DNA from: Pseudomonadota bacterium
Lineage (GTDB): Bacteria; Myxococcota_A; Polyangia; GCA-2747355
Direction of reading: 5' to 3'
Assembly: GCA_016702545.1 (NCBI GenBank)
Contig: JADJDT010000044.1
Coordinates: forward strand, 124,001 to 188,000
DNA length: 64,000 bases
The position numbers and the translations under genes were made by a program. Shown here one piece after another: positions 8,605-17,694 of the stretch (position 1 is its first letter; each line of letters begins with the position of its first letter). The notes under the pieces were generated by a model. The model saw nothing but the letters and a program-made list of their open reading frames with translations, was not told where the DNA came from and made no database searches.

Positions 8605-9135
8605 CTAGCCAACCGGCTGCTGAGCGCGGACTGGGCCGCCGCCGCGGCGGGTGCCGAGGGCGGCCTCCACCTCGCTCCGCAGGGTGTCGAGGTCGAGCGG
8701 CTTGGACAGCACGGCAGAGGCGCCCAGCCGCTGGGCTTGTCCGCGCAGGGCGTCATCCATGGCGCCGGAGATGACGATCACCGGTGGGGCCCAGGACCGC
8801 CCTTGCAGGTCGGCGAGGACCTCGAGGCCCGAGCAACCGGGCATGCGGATGTCCGAGATCAGCACGTCGGCCGGCCGATCGCCGACCTCGCCGTAGATCG
8901 CATGCTTGACCAACACGTCCTGCAGCTCACTGCCACTCGCCACCGTGCGCACCTCGTAGCCGCTGTGCTCCAGCGTCGCGCTGATCAGCTGCAGCACGTC
9001 ATGGTCGTCGTCGGCGACCAGCACGCGGTGGACATCCGGTCGCTGAGGGGACTGCCAGAGCAAGAAGAGCCTCCCGCACGCAGGCCGCGCCGAGGCGCTC
9101 ATCATACACGACGAGCACCCCGCGTCCATCGCCAT
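8605..9135 (-). CDS. Single-domain response regulator (receiver only)
   Basis: A 176-residue protein whose residues from about 36 form a CheY-like receiver: VLVADDDHDV (acidic pair), LISDIRMPG (phospho-acceptor Asp), VIVISGA and LSKPLDL (Lys). No output domain follows. The first ~35 residues (Cys/Ser/Met-rich) are not conserved-looking, so translation may start at a later codon, for instance the GTG near 9027. It precedes the other receiver gene (8101-8601) by three bases and lies downstream of an NtrC-type regulator on the same strand, which suggests a signalling cluster. Confidence 0.83.
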   Translation of the reverse strand: MAMDAGCSSCMMSASARPACGRLFLLWQSPQRPDVHRVLVADDDHDVLQLISATLEHSGYEVRTVASGSELQDVLVKHAIYGEVGDRPADVLISDIRMPGCSGLEVLADLQGRSWAPPVIVISGAMDDALRGQAQRLGASAVLSKPLDLDTLRSEVEAALGTRRGGGPVRAQQPVG

Positions 9136-9144
9136 GCCGCTCGG

Positions 9145-9180
9145 ACGTGGGGGGGAACGTGGGGGGACGTGGGTGGTCGG
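9145..9180 (+). repeat. G-rich direct repeat (ACGTGGGGGG)
   Basis: Three closely spaced copies of ACGT followed by runs of seven, six and three G. The plus strand could form a G-quadruplex. It lies between the NtrC-type gene and the receiver gene, upstream of the latter's start; any regulatory role is speculative. Confidence 0.4.
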
Positions 9181-9201
9181 ACGGCAGGCTAATGGTCGAG
9201 C

Positions 9202-10824
9202 TTATTGGTCGAGGTCGCGGCCCACGGTGCGCGGCGCCTCTGGGGCCGGTGGGCGACCGCTCCGCGCGTATTGCTTGAGCTTGCGGTAAAGCGTCTTGCG
9301 ATCGAGGCCGAGCACGCGCGCCGCCTCGGTCCGGTTGCCGCCCACCACCGACAGCACCGCCAGGATGTGCCGGCGCTCGACCTCGTCCATCGGCACGAGC
9401 GGATCACCCGCGGCATGCAGGCGGGGCCCGGGGTGACTCAGCCCGCGCCGGATCGGCAAGGGGAGATCCTCGACGGCGATCTTGCTGTGCGCGGTCAGGG
9501 CGACCGCGCTCTCGATGCAGTTGAGCAGCTCGCGCACGTTGCCCGGCCATGGGTAGGCCAGCAGGTGCTCGGCGGCGGCCGCCGAAATGCCCACGACCGC
9601 CTTTCCGGAGCGGGCGGCGATCTGACGCAGCGCATCGTTGGCGAGCAGCAACACGTCGGTGGCGCGCGTGCGCAACGCTGGCATCTGCACCTGAATCACG
9701 TTGATGCGGAAGAAGAGATCGGCGCGGAAGCGACCCGCCTGCACCTCGGCGTCGAGCTGCCGGTGGGTGGCGGCGAGCACGCGGGCGTCGAAGGGCACCT
9801 CGAGGTCGCTGCCGAGCGGGCGCACGGTGCGTTCCTGCAGCGCTCGCAGCAGCTTCGGCTGCAAGGCCAGCGGCATGTCGCCGATCTCGTCGAGGAAGAG
9901 CGTGCCACCATTGGCCTGGATCAGCAGCCCGACCCGGGCCGCGTGCGCATCGGTGAAGGCGCCGCGGGTGTGGCCGAAGAGCTGGCTCTCGAGCAACGCC
10001 TCGGGCATCGCCGCGCAGTTGATCGCGACGAAGCGACCGGCGGCGCGCGCGCTGCGGCGATGGAGGGCGCGCGCCGCGAGCTCCTTGCCTGTGCCGCTCT
10101 CGCCGGTGATCAGCACGGTGGCCTCGGTGTGAGCTACGCGGTCGAGCAACTCGCCCAGCCGGCGCATCGGCGCGCTCTCGCCGATCAGCTCCTCGAACGC
10201 CGACGAGCCCCCGCCTGGGTGCGGTAGCCGGGTCACGCTCTCCGCAGCACTGTGGCGCAAGGCCCGTTCGAGCACCACCGCGAGGTCGGCGAGATCGAGT
10301 GGCTTGGTGATGAAGTCGAAGGCTCCGGCCCGCAGCGCATCGATCGCGGTCTGCATCGTGCCCCAGCCCGTCATCAGCACCACCGCGGTGCCGGGAAAGG
10401 CGCGCACGACGCGGGCGCAGCAGTCGAGGCCGCTCATGCCATCGAGCCGCACGTCGGCCAACACCGCGGAGAAACGCTGCCGCTCGAGGGTTGCCAGCGC
10501 CGCTTCGGCCGAGGCCACGACGGTCGGCTCGAAGCGCAGGCGGCGCAGCTCGAGATCGAGCAGAGCCCCCAGCGCGAGGTCGTCGTCGATCACCAGCACG
10601 GTGCGTCCGTGTCCCGCGCCGCGGGCCGGTCTCGCCAGGGGGTTGTCGTGGACGCCACGGTCGGCCGAGGGCCCGCTGTCGGCGGCCGTCTGCTGCGTCG
10701 CAGTGAGCCGCGTCACCATCTCATTGGTCACCGAGGTCAGGGCCGTTGGCATCGACATACTCGGGCGCAGGGCGCGGTCCGACGCATTCCGGGCGCAGGC
10801 GCCATGGCCAGTGTAGAGCGACAA
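9202..10824 (-). CDS. NtrC-type sigma-54-dependent response regulator
   Basis: 540 residues with receiver, AAA+ and Fis-type HTH modules. The receiver has VLVIDDDLAL, phospho-acceptor D124 in VLADVRLDG and TKPLDLAD. The AAA+ domain shows Walker A GESGTGKE, a sigma-54 contact loop reading GAFTDA instead of GAFTGA, Walker B GGTLFLDEIGD and arginine-finger region FRADLFFRINV. The C-terminus NRTEAARVLGLDRKTLYRKL is a Fis HTH. It would activate sigma-54 promoters on phosphorylation. The first ~70 residues are a poorly conserved extension; ATG at 10758 or 10752 may be the true start. Followed on the same strand by two receiver-only genes. Confidence 0.92.
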   Translation of the reverse strand: MSLYTGHGACARNASDRALRPSMSMPTALTSVTNEMVTRLTATQQTAADSGPSADRGVHDNPLARPARGAGHGRTVLVIDDDLALGALLDLELRRLRFEPTVVASAEAALATLERQRFSAVLADVRLDGMSGLDCCARVVRAFPGTAVVLMTGWGTMQTAIDALRAGAFDFITKPLDLADLAVVLERALRHSAAESVTRLPHPGGGSSAFEELIGESAPMRRLGELLDRVAHTEATVLITGESGTGKELAARALHRRSARAAGRFVAINCAAMPEALLESQLFGHTRGAFTDAHAARVGLLIQANGGTLFLDEIGDMPLALQPKLLRALQERTVRPLGSDLEVPFDARVLAATHRQLDAEVQAGRFRADLFFRINVIQVQMPALRTRATDVLLLANDALRQIAARSGKAVVGISAAAAEHLLAYPWPGNVRELLNCIESAVALTAHSKIAVEDLPLPIRRGLSHPGPRLHAAGDPLVPMDEVERRHILAVLSVVGGNRTEAARVLGLDRKTLYRKLKQYARSGRPPAPEAPRTVGRDLDQ

Positions 10825-10920
10825 GGGGACACTATACGCGCGGCCCTCCCGGGCGCCAAGCGCTGGATTCGAGGTAGCACCTCGCGTTGGCCCGCGCCCG
10901 GGCTCGCGCCGGCGTCGCGC

Positions 10921-12717
10921 TCAGCCGCGCGCAGGGCCGAAGATCACCGCGGCGGGCGCCGCGAAGTGCAGCTGATCGCCCTGCCGTTGGGGCGGGCGCG
11001 GTGTGGCGGCGAAGGGCGGCGCCGCCGTGCAGAGGAGCTCCGCGCCCACGGTGGGCAGCGGCAGCGCGAGCTCCGCTTGCAGCGCCACGAGGAGCAGGTG
11101 CTCGCCGCGCCGCACCAGCAACGCCCCCTCGCAGGGGCTCTCGGCGCGGGCGGGACCGCGCAGCTCGCGCCGAAGCTGCAGCAGCGCGCGGTAGAGCTGG
11201 AGGGTGCGGTGATGCGGCTCCCGTTCGCGTTCGAGCCAATCGAGCTTACTGCGCTCGAAGCTCGCCGGCTGCTGCGGATCGGGGAGCTCCGCGCGCGGCT
11301 CCCCCGCGAGGCGCGCACGCGCCTCGCGCCAGCGCCCCTCGCGCACCCGTCGGCCGATCTCGGGCTTGTGGTCGGTGAAGAAGAGGAAGGGCGTGCTGGC
11401 CGCCCACTCCTGGCCCATGAAGAGCAGTGGCGTTTGTGGCAGGAAGAGCAGCAGCGCGGACGCCGCGTGGTAGAGGTCGGCGCCGCTGGTGTGGTGCAAG
11501 CGCTCGCCGAAGGGGCGATTGCCGACCTGGTCATGATTCTGGAGAAAGTAGATCAGCTGCTGCGGCGCCAGCCCGCGCGGATCGCTGCCCCGCGGTGCGC
11601 CGGTGCTCGCCAGCGTCTGTCCCTGGTACCACCACCCGTCGTTGATCGTCGCGGCCAGCGCCGTGGTGGTCGCCGGGAAATCGTCGCAGGAGCCGCGTCG
11701 GTCACCGGCCACCAAGCGCCGCAGCACTTGGTGGAAGTCGTCGGTCCACACCCCATCGAGGCCGTAGCCGCCAGCGGCGTGTGGCTGCACCACGCGATTG
11801 AGGTTGCGGTCGTCCTCGGCGAAGAGGTAGCGGCGTGGGCCGGGAAGGGCCGCCACGCGCGCGCTGAGCTCGGCCAGGAAGTGCGTCGGGCTGGCGTCGC
11901 AGAGCGCCTCGATCGCGTCGAGGCGCAACCCGTCGAGGTGGTATTCGCTGAGCCAGTGCTCGGCGTTCTCGAGCAGGAAGGCGCGCACGGCCGCGCTGCC
12001 GCGGTCGTCGAGATTGACCGCCGGGCCCCAGGGCGTGTGATGTCGGTGCGTGAGAAAGGGGCCGAAGGCGGCGACGTAGGCGCCGTCCGGGCCGAGGTGG
12101 TTCTGAATCACGTCGAGCAAGACGGCCAGGCCGAGGGCATGCGCCTCGTCGACCAACGCGCGCAGCTCGTCGGGCCGGCCGTAGGCGTGAGCCGGCGCCC
12201 AGAGCGCAGCGTGGTCGTAGCCCCAATTCCAGCGTCCGGGAAAATCCGCGACGGGCATCAGCTCGATCGCGGTGATGCCGAGCTCCTGCAGCTGCGCGAG
12301 CCGCGCGGTGGCGGCGGCGAAGGTTCCTGCGGGCGTAAAGGTGCCGATGTGGAGCTCGTAGATCACGAGCTCCGTCGTCGAGCGGCCCTGCCAGCCGCCA
12401 TCGCGCCAGCGAAAGACGCTCGGGTCAACGACCTCCGACGGACCGTGCACGCCCGCGGGTTGGTAGCGGCTCGCGGGGTCGGGGAAGAGGCGCTGGCCGT
12501 CGAGGCGGAAGCGGTAGCGGGTGCCCGCGCCGAGGTCGGGCGCGAAGAGCTCGTGCAGACCGTCGCCGGCCGCGCTGAGACGCCGCGGCGCGAGGGGTCC
12601 CGCGCCGCCGCATGAGGGGTCTTCAACGACCAGGTCGACGTGCCGGGCCTGCGGCGCCCAGACCCGGAAGCGCGTACCCCCGGTGGTGACGGTGGCGCCG
12701 AGGCACTGCTTGTTCAT
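10921..12717 (-). CDS. treZ: Malto-oligosyltrehalose trehalohydrolase TreZ
   Basis: 598 residues, GH13 family. TreZ hydrolyses the alpha-1,4 bond next to the terminal trehalose of maltooligosyl-trehalose, releasing trehalose. The N-terminal beta-sandwich (GTRFRVWAPQA) is followed by the barrel with YELHIGTFTPAGTF (typical of TreZ), GLRLDAIEAL with nucleophile D267, LFAEDDRN with acid E301 and FLQNHDQVGNR with D396. Length is usual. Its ATG overlaps the stop of the upstream kinase-like gene as ATGA, so the pair is translationally coupled. TreY, which makes the substrate, is not in this window. Together with GlgB and the glucan dikinases it points to storage-glucan turnover. Confidence 0.93.
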   Translation of the reverse strand: MNKQCLGATVTTGGTRFRVWAPQARHVDLVVEDPSCGGAGPLAPRRLSAAGDGLHELFAPDLGAGTRYRFRLDGQRLFPDPASRYQPAGVHGPSEVVDPSVFRWRDGGWQGRSTTELVIYELHIGTFTPAGTFAAATARLAQLQELGITAIELMPVADFPGRWNWGYDHAALWAPAHAYGRPDELRALVDEAHALGLAVLLDVIQNHLGPDGAYVAAFGPFLTHRHHTPWGPAVNLDDRGSAAVRAFLLENAEHWLSEYHLDGLRLDAIEALCDASPTHFLAELSARVAALPGPRRYLFAEDDRNLNRVVQPHAAGGYGLDGVWTDDFHQVLRRLVAGDRRGSCDDFPATTTALAATINDGWWYQGQTLASTGAPRGSDPRGLAPQQLIYFLQNHDQVGNRPFGERLHHTSGADLYHAASALLLFLPQTPLLFMGQEWAASTPFLFFTDHKPEIGRRVREGRWREARARLAGEPRAELPDPQQPASFERSKLDWLEREREPHHRTLQLYRALLQLRRELRGPARAESPCEGALLVRRGEHLLLVALQAELALPLPTVGAELLCTAAPPFAATPRPPQRQGDQLHFAAPAAVIFGPARG

Positions 12718-14327
12718 GGCCGAAGCTGCTCGTCAGCGGGTGTCTTGGTCGGTGGGCTCGGCGGGCCGCCGTGGCCTCCTGGGGCGTCGGCGTGCGCTGC
12801 CTCGTCGCGCAGGCGACGTAGCTCGGCGTGCGCTGCCTTGAGCGCCTGCTCGAGGCCCTCGACCTGAGCGGCGCGTTGCTCGGCCTCGACGAGTTGCTCC
12901 ATCGCGTCGGCGAAATGGCCGTCGGCGCGGCTCAGCGCCTGCTCGGCCTCCGTCAGTCGCTTGCGCCGGTGCTGAGCCTCGTGGCGCCACGCTGCGGCCT
13001 CGCGCTCGACGCTGGAGAGGGGCTTGCCCGGGAGCCGTGGCGCGGCAGCCTGCAGCCTCGCCCGCAGCCGCCACGCGAGCGCCAGGGCTCCACCGGCGAG
13101 GGCCAGCGTCAGCAGCAGCCAGGCCAGCCACGGCAGCGCTTCGCCCGCGCCGAGGCTGCGCACCAGCCGGTAAGCCAGCAGCCCGCTCCCGCCCAGCCCC
13201 AGCCCCAGCGCTGACAGCAGCACGGGATGGCGCCTGATGGTCGCGAGCGCGCGGCTAGCAGCAGAGACGTGCGCCGGAACGGGGCGCTCGCCGACGATGA
13301 CCGTTACGTCACCAGTCCAGGGCGGCGGGCCATGCGCGCGAAGCGCCTCGATCGCCTCGCTCCGCGCCTCGCGCTCGATCAACTGGCGCTCGACGTAGCA
13401 ATCGCGCAGGGCCGCGCGCAGCCAGCCACCGACCGCCGCGGGGTGGGCGCCCTCGCTATGCGCCAGGATCGGCTCCAGTCGCTCGCGCAGGGCCCCCGCC
13501 GACGAGATGCGCTGCTGCACGTTGCGCTGCAGCGCGGCCAGGACGACGCGGTCGAGGTCGGGCGGGATCGCCGGATTGTAGTGGCTCGGCGGCGGTACGG
13601 GGGCCTGCACGACCGCCGCTAGTACCTCTTGCGGCGTTGCCCCGTGAAAGAGCAGCCGGCCGGCAAGCAACTCGTAGAGCAACACGCCGAGTCCCCAGAC
13701 GTCGGCGCGTTGATCGACGGCGAGCTGCTGCAGCTGCTCCGGCGCTTGGTGGGCGATCCGGCCCGTGAGACGGCTCGGGGGCGTATGCAGCCGTAGCGGG
13801 TCGGCAAGCCCGAGGCCGAAGTCGAGTAGCTTGGTCTGGCCGGCATAGGTCACCACCACCTGCTCCGGCGCGAGGTCGCCGTGCAGCAGCTGCAGCGGCT
13901 GGTGGGCTGCATCGCGCAGGGCGTGGGCGTAGGCCAGCGCCTCCGCCGCTTGGGCCACGATGCGGCAGGCGCTGCCGAGCGGCAGGCTGAGCTCGCGGGC
14001 GGCGAGGGCGCTGATCAGCAGGCGCAGGGTTTCGCCGCCGACGTATTCGCTGACGACTCTTCCGCCGGCTCCTAGCGGCTCGGCGGCGAGGATCCGGGCG
14101 ATGCCCTCGTGCTCCAGCGGCAGCGCCGCCACCGCGCGGTCGAGCCAAGCGCCGACGAAGGGCCGGGCGTGGTGCAGTCGTGGCAGCAGATGCTTGATCA
14201 GCACCAGCCGCTGGATGCCGGTCGGCCCCGGTTGGGCGGCGAGCGCGTCCTCCGTGAAGCCGCCGCTGCCGAGTCGGCGCAGGATGATCCAGGCGTTCGC
14301 GTTGGGGCTGTGAGCTGGCGCCCGCAC
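12714..14327 (-). CDS. Membrane-anchored degenerate Ser/Thr kinase-like protein
   Basis: 537 residues. A kinase fold spans about 13-300, but key positions deviate: the glycine loop is LGSGGFTEDALA, the catalytic loop is HGDLAPEQ (H149, D151), with Gly for Arg and Gln156 for the Mg-binding Asn. K45 (LIKHL) and DFG with D169 remain. Activity is therefore uncertain and it may be a pseudokinase. Two hydrophobic segments (about 368-392 and 398-422) anchor it, followed by an Arg/Glu/Ala-rich coiled coil (about 440-510). It is translationally coupled to treZ, suggesting a role in sensing or placing trehalose/glucan metabolism at the membrane (inference). Divergent from the GWD operon. Confidence 0.85.
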   Translation of the reverse strand: MRAPAHSPNANAWIILRRLGSGGFTEDALAAQPGPTGIQRLVLIKHLLPRLHHARPFVGAWLDRAVAALPLEHEGIARILAAEPLGAGGRVVSEYVGGETLRLLISALAARELSLPLGSACRIVAQAAEALAYAHALRDAAHQPLQLLHGDLAPEQVVVTYAGQTKLLDFGLGLADPLRLHTPPSRLTGRIAHQAPEQLQQLAVDQRADVWGLGVLLYELLAGRLLFHGATPQEVLAAVVQAPVPPPSHYNPAIPPDLDRVVLAALQRNVQQRISSAGALRERLEPILAHSEGAHPAAVGGWLRAALRDCYVERQLIEREARSEAIEALRAHGPPPWTGDVTVIVGERPVPAHVSAASRALATIRRHPVLLSALGLGLGGSGLLAYRLVRSLGAGEALPWLAWLLLTLALAGGALALAWRLRARLQAAAPRLPGKPLSSVEREAAAWRHEAQHRRKRLTEAEQALSRADGHFADAMEQLVEAEQRAAQVEGLEQALKAAHAELRRLRDEAAHADAPGGHGGPPSPPTKTPADEQLRP

Positions 14328-14432
14328 CGTGGCATGATGGCACGAGCGCTCGCCGATTGTCGCGTTCGGCGCGGCGGCGAGGTGTCCCCCCGCGCGGTGG
14401 GCAGCTTGGATCGAAACCGACAGCGACGAGGG

Positions 14433-14470
14433 CCTAGCCCCAAAAACAAGCGCGCTTTGGCGCGAGCCGT
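14433..14470 (+). repeat. Palindromic-family repeat (partial copy)
   Basis: The stretch CTAGCCCCAAAAACAAGCGCG and following CGAGCCG matches the left part of the palindromic element at 36201-36251. It lies in the region between the divergent kinase-like gene and the GWD operon, so it could touch their promoters. Confidence 0.6.
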
Positions 14471-14502
14471 GGCACCCGGGTCGGGCCGGTGGTGGAGCAG
14501 CA

Positions 14503-17500
14503 GTGGAGCAGCAGGTGGTCGAGCCGAGGTGCCGAGTGATCGAGCAGGACGGGGTGCGGTTGACCGTCGGTCAGCGCGCGGACGGCGGGCGGACCGAGTT
14601 GAGCCTGAGCGTGGCGTGCCCCGTCCCGGTGGTGTTGCACTGGGGACTGCGGCGGTCGGGCGATCGCCGCTGGTATCCGGCGCCCAGCGAATGCTGGCCC
14701 GCGGGGTCGACCGCGGCCGGTGATGCCGCGGTGCAGACGCCGCTGACGCCGGCGGTCGGGGCCACGCCCGTGCTGCTTCGTCTGCCGGCAGAGGGTCCGT
14801 GGGCCGCGTTGGCCTTCGTGCTGTGGCTGCCGGAGCGGGGACACTGGATCCACGATCAGGGCGGCGATTTCGTGGTGCCGCTGCGGGCGCCGGCCGCCGC
14901 TGACGCGCCGCTCGCGTCCGGCGCCTGTGCGGCGCTGGTCGACGAGATCGTCGGCCACGAGCAAGGGCGGCAGTCCTGGACCCTGATGCACCGCTACCAG
15001 CTCTGCCACGCGCTGCTCGAACGCAGCGGGGCAGACAGCGAGGCCTTGGCCCACCTCTTCGTTTGGCTGCGCTTCTCCGCCCTGCGGCAGCTCGACTGGC
15101 AGCGGCACTACAACACCAAGCCGCGGGAGTTGGCTCACGCCCAGCAACGGCTGGGCGCGCGGCTGACGGAGCTCTACGCCGCCGCGCCGCGCGCGCGGCC
15201 GCTGTTGCGCTTGCTGCTGGGCACTGTCGGCGCCGCCGGCGAAGGGCAGCGCATCCGCGACGAGATCCTCGAGATCATGCACCGCCACCGCATCAAGGAG
15301 GTCGCGGGGCACTTCCTCGAGGAGTGGCACCAGAAGCTGCACAACAACACGACGCCCGACGACGTCGCGATCGCCGAGGCCTATCTGGCGGTCCTGCGCA
15401 GCGACGGCGAGCTGGCGCAGTTCTGGGCCGAGCTGCAGCGTCACGGCGTCACGCGCGAGCGCCTCGAGAGCTACGAGCGGCCGATCCGCTCGGCACCCGA
15501 CTTCGTTCCAGGGCTCAAGGCGGGGTTGCTGCACGACATCGAGCATTTCGCCGGGACGCTGCGGGCGTTGCACCAGGCGACCGATCTGGCGGCGGCGGTC
15601 GCGGCGGCGCAGGACCGTTGCGAGCCCGCCGACCGCGAGCGCTTGGCGTGGCTGCTGTCCTGGTCGCGCCCGGGGCATCAGCAACCGACGGCGCTGGTCG
15701 CCGCGCGGCCGGGGGCGATCGCCGACGCGGCGACCGCAGCGCCGCCGGGCCCGTCGGCGGCCGCCGGCACGCTGCTGCGGGTGGTCGACACCATCACGAC
15801 GGTGCGAAGGAACCTGTCGCGGCAGCTCGCGGGTGGTGCCGGCCTGCGAGCGGCGCTCTACCTCGATCTCGCGCTCGAGGAGTATCTGCGGCTGGCGGTC
15901 GAGCGCTGGCTCGACGCCCGCGCCACCGCCGCGGAGCTGGTGCCGCTCGTCGATCTCGTGCTGGAGAACCTCTGGCTCAGCGGCCCGTCGCCGGAGCTGG
16001 AGCTCTGCTGGCGCCATTGGGGCCGCGTCGCGCGTGACGGGGTGCTCGACGCCGACCGCGCCCGACACGCGCGCGCCGTGGTCGAGCGCGTGGCCCGCCT
16101 CGTCGGCAGGGAGGTGGATGGCTGGCATGCGCTGCTGCAGCCCAAGGCCGAGCAGCTCGGCCGCGCGCTGCGGCTCGAGGACTGGGCCGTCAAGCTGTTC
16201 AGCGAGGAGGTGGTGCGCGGTCGTCCGGCCTTCGTGATCGCCGCGCTGCTGCGCCACCTCGACCCGGTGCTGCGCGCCGTGGCCGCGCTCGGAGACTGGC
16301 AGGTCATCAGCCCAGGCTGCGCCGAGGGAGAGCTGCGCTGCGTGGACGAGCTGCGCGAGCTGCAGCTCAGCGCGCTGACGCGGCCCTTGGTCGTGCTGGC
16401 GCGGTCCGTCGGCGGTGACGAGGAGATCCCCGAGCAGGTGACCGCCGTGATCACGCCGATGCCGACCGACCTCGTCTCGCATGTGGCCGTCCGTGCCCGC
16501 AACGCCGGCGTGCTCTTCGCCACCTGCTATGCCCCCCAGCGGCTGAGTGAGCTCGAGGCCCTGGCGGGGCGCCAGGTGCGGCTGGAGGTCGATGCACGGG
16601 GCGATGTCGTGCTGGCCGCCGTGGGCGGCGGCACCGGGCCGGCGGGTGCGCCGCGGGGCCCGCTGAGCTTGCCAGCGGTCGATCTGACAGGCGAGGCGTG
16701 GGTGCTGCCGCTCGAGAGCTGCGAGGCCCAGCGGGTGGGCGCCAAGGCGTTGGGGCTGCGACGGCTCGCGGCCGTGTTGCCGTCGTGGGTGATCGTGCCT
16801 CCGGCCGTCGCTGTGCCCTTTGGTGCGCTGGAGCGGACCTTGGCGCTGGCGGCCAACGGGGCGCTGGCCGAGCAGTATGTCGAGCTCACGCGGCGGGCGG
16901 AGGAGGGGACGACGGACGCCGCGCTGCTCGCCCGCTTGCGCGAGGTGGTGCTGGCGCTCGAGGCGCCAGCGGCGCTGGTGCCGCAGCTCTCGCGGGCGTT
17001 GGCGGCGGTCGGCGTGCCCCTGGGCGCCGAGGTCGCGACGAGCTGGACGCAGATCAAGCGCGTTTGGGCCTCGAAGTGGAGCGAGCGGGCCTACCAGGCG
17101 CGGCGCCACTGGCGCCTGGCCCACTCTGAGGTCTACCTCTCGGTGCTGATCCAGCCGCTGGTGCCTGCCGATCATGCCTTCGTCTTGCACACCGTGAACC
17201 CGTCCAACGGTGATGCGAGCGAGCTCTACGCCGAGATCGTGCCCGGGCTGGGCGAGACCCTGGTCGGCAATCATCCGGGGCGCGCGTTGGCGGTCGTGGT
17301 CGACAAGCGACACTTGGGCGAGGCCGGAGCAGGGGCCCGGATCGTGGCGTATCCGAGCAAGAGCGAGGCGCTGGGTGGTCAGGGCCTGATCTATCGCTCG
17401 GATGCCAACGCCGAGGATCTGGCGGGCTACGCCGGCGCCGGGCTCTACGACAGCGTGCTGGCCGATCCCCCGACGCCGCGCCTGCTCGACTATACTGCGG

Positions 17501-17664
17501 AGCCGCTGCTGTGGGACGCGGCGCAGCGCGAGCAGGTCGTGAACCGGATCGCGGCGATCGGCCTGTGCGTCGAGCGGGCGTTTGGCGCGCCGCAGGACAT
17601 CGAGGGTGTGATCAGCGAGCAGCGCTTCTACGTGGTGCAAGCGCGGCCGCAGGTGGGTCTCTAG
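14503..17664 (+). CDS. Plant-type alpha-glucan, water dikinase (GWD)
   Basis: 1053 residues, collinear with plant GWD1, which transfers the ATP beta-phosphate to C6 of glucosyl units and the gamma-phosphate to water. An N-terminal CBM45-like starch-binding module (VLHWGLRRSGDRRWYP, about 40-90) is followed by the hallmark EEWHQKLHNNTTPDD (about 273-287), the swivelling domain with phospho-His H660 in VSHVAVRARNAGVLFATC, and the ATP-binding domain: RVGAKALGLRRL (~744), WTQIKRVWASKWSERAY (~848), YRSDANAEDLAGYAGAGLYD (~962) and PQDIEGV (~1030). Plant enzymes have two CBM45 modules; only one is apparent here and no transit peptide. GTG start; TIM-barrel gene follows after 30 bases. Generic annotation as PEP synthase would be wrong. 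Confidence 0.93.
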   Translation: MEQQVVEPRCRVIEQDGVRLTVGQRADGGRTELSLSVACPVPVVLHWGLRRSGDRRWYPAPSECWPAGSTAAGDAAVQTPLTPAVGATPVLLRLPAEGPWAALAFVLWLPERGHWIHDQGGDFVVPLRAPAAADAPLASGACAALVDEIVGHEQGRQSWTLMHRYQLCHALLERSGADSEALAHLFVWLRFSALRQLDWQRHYNTKPRELAHAQQRLGARLTELYAAAPRARPLLRLLLGTVGAAGEGQRIRDEILEIMHRHRIKEVAGHFLEEWHQKLHNNTTPDDVAIAEAYLAVLRSDGELAQFWAELQRHGVTRERLESYERPIRSAPDFVPGLKAGLLHDIEHFAGTLRALHQATDLAAAVAAAQDRCEPADRERLAWLLSWSRPGHQQPTALVAARPGAIADAATAAPPGPSAAAGTLLRVVDTITTVRRNLSRQLAGGAGLRAALYLDLALEEYLRLAVERWLDARATAAELVPLVDLVLENLWLSGPSPELELCWRHWGRVARDGVLDADRARHARAVVERVARLVGREVDGWHALLQPKAEQLGRALRLEDWAVKLFSEEVVRGRPAFVIAALLRHLDPVLRAVAALGDWQVISPGCAEGELRCVDELRELQLSALTRPLVVLARSVGGDEEIPEQVTAVITPMPTDLVSHVAVRARNAGVLFATCYAPQRLSELEALAGRQVRLEVDARGDVVLAAVGGGTGPAGAPRGPLSLPAVDLTGEAWVLPLESCEAQRVGAKALGLRRLAAVLPSWVIVPPAVAVPFGALERTLALAANGALAEQYVELTRRAEEGTTDAALLARLREVVLALEAPAALVPQLSRALAAVGVPLGAEVATSWTQIKRVWASKWSERAYQARRHWRLAHSEVYLSVLIQPLVPADHAFVLHTVNPSNGDASELYAEIVPGLGETLVGNHPGRALAVVVDKRHLGEAGAGARIVAYPSKSEALGGQGLIYRSDANAEDLAGYAGAGLYDSVLADPPTPRLLDYTAEPLLWDAAQREQVVNRIAAIGLCVERAFGAPQDIEGVISEQRFYVVQARPQVGL

Positions 17665-17694
17665 CACCTGACCTGTGGGCCGATCGGAGCAGCG

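Noticed and set aside
10252..12615. A 787-codon plus-strand open frame
   Set aside because: Antisense to treZ and part of the NtrC-type gene; no domain.
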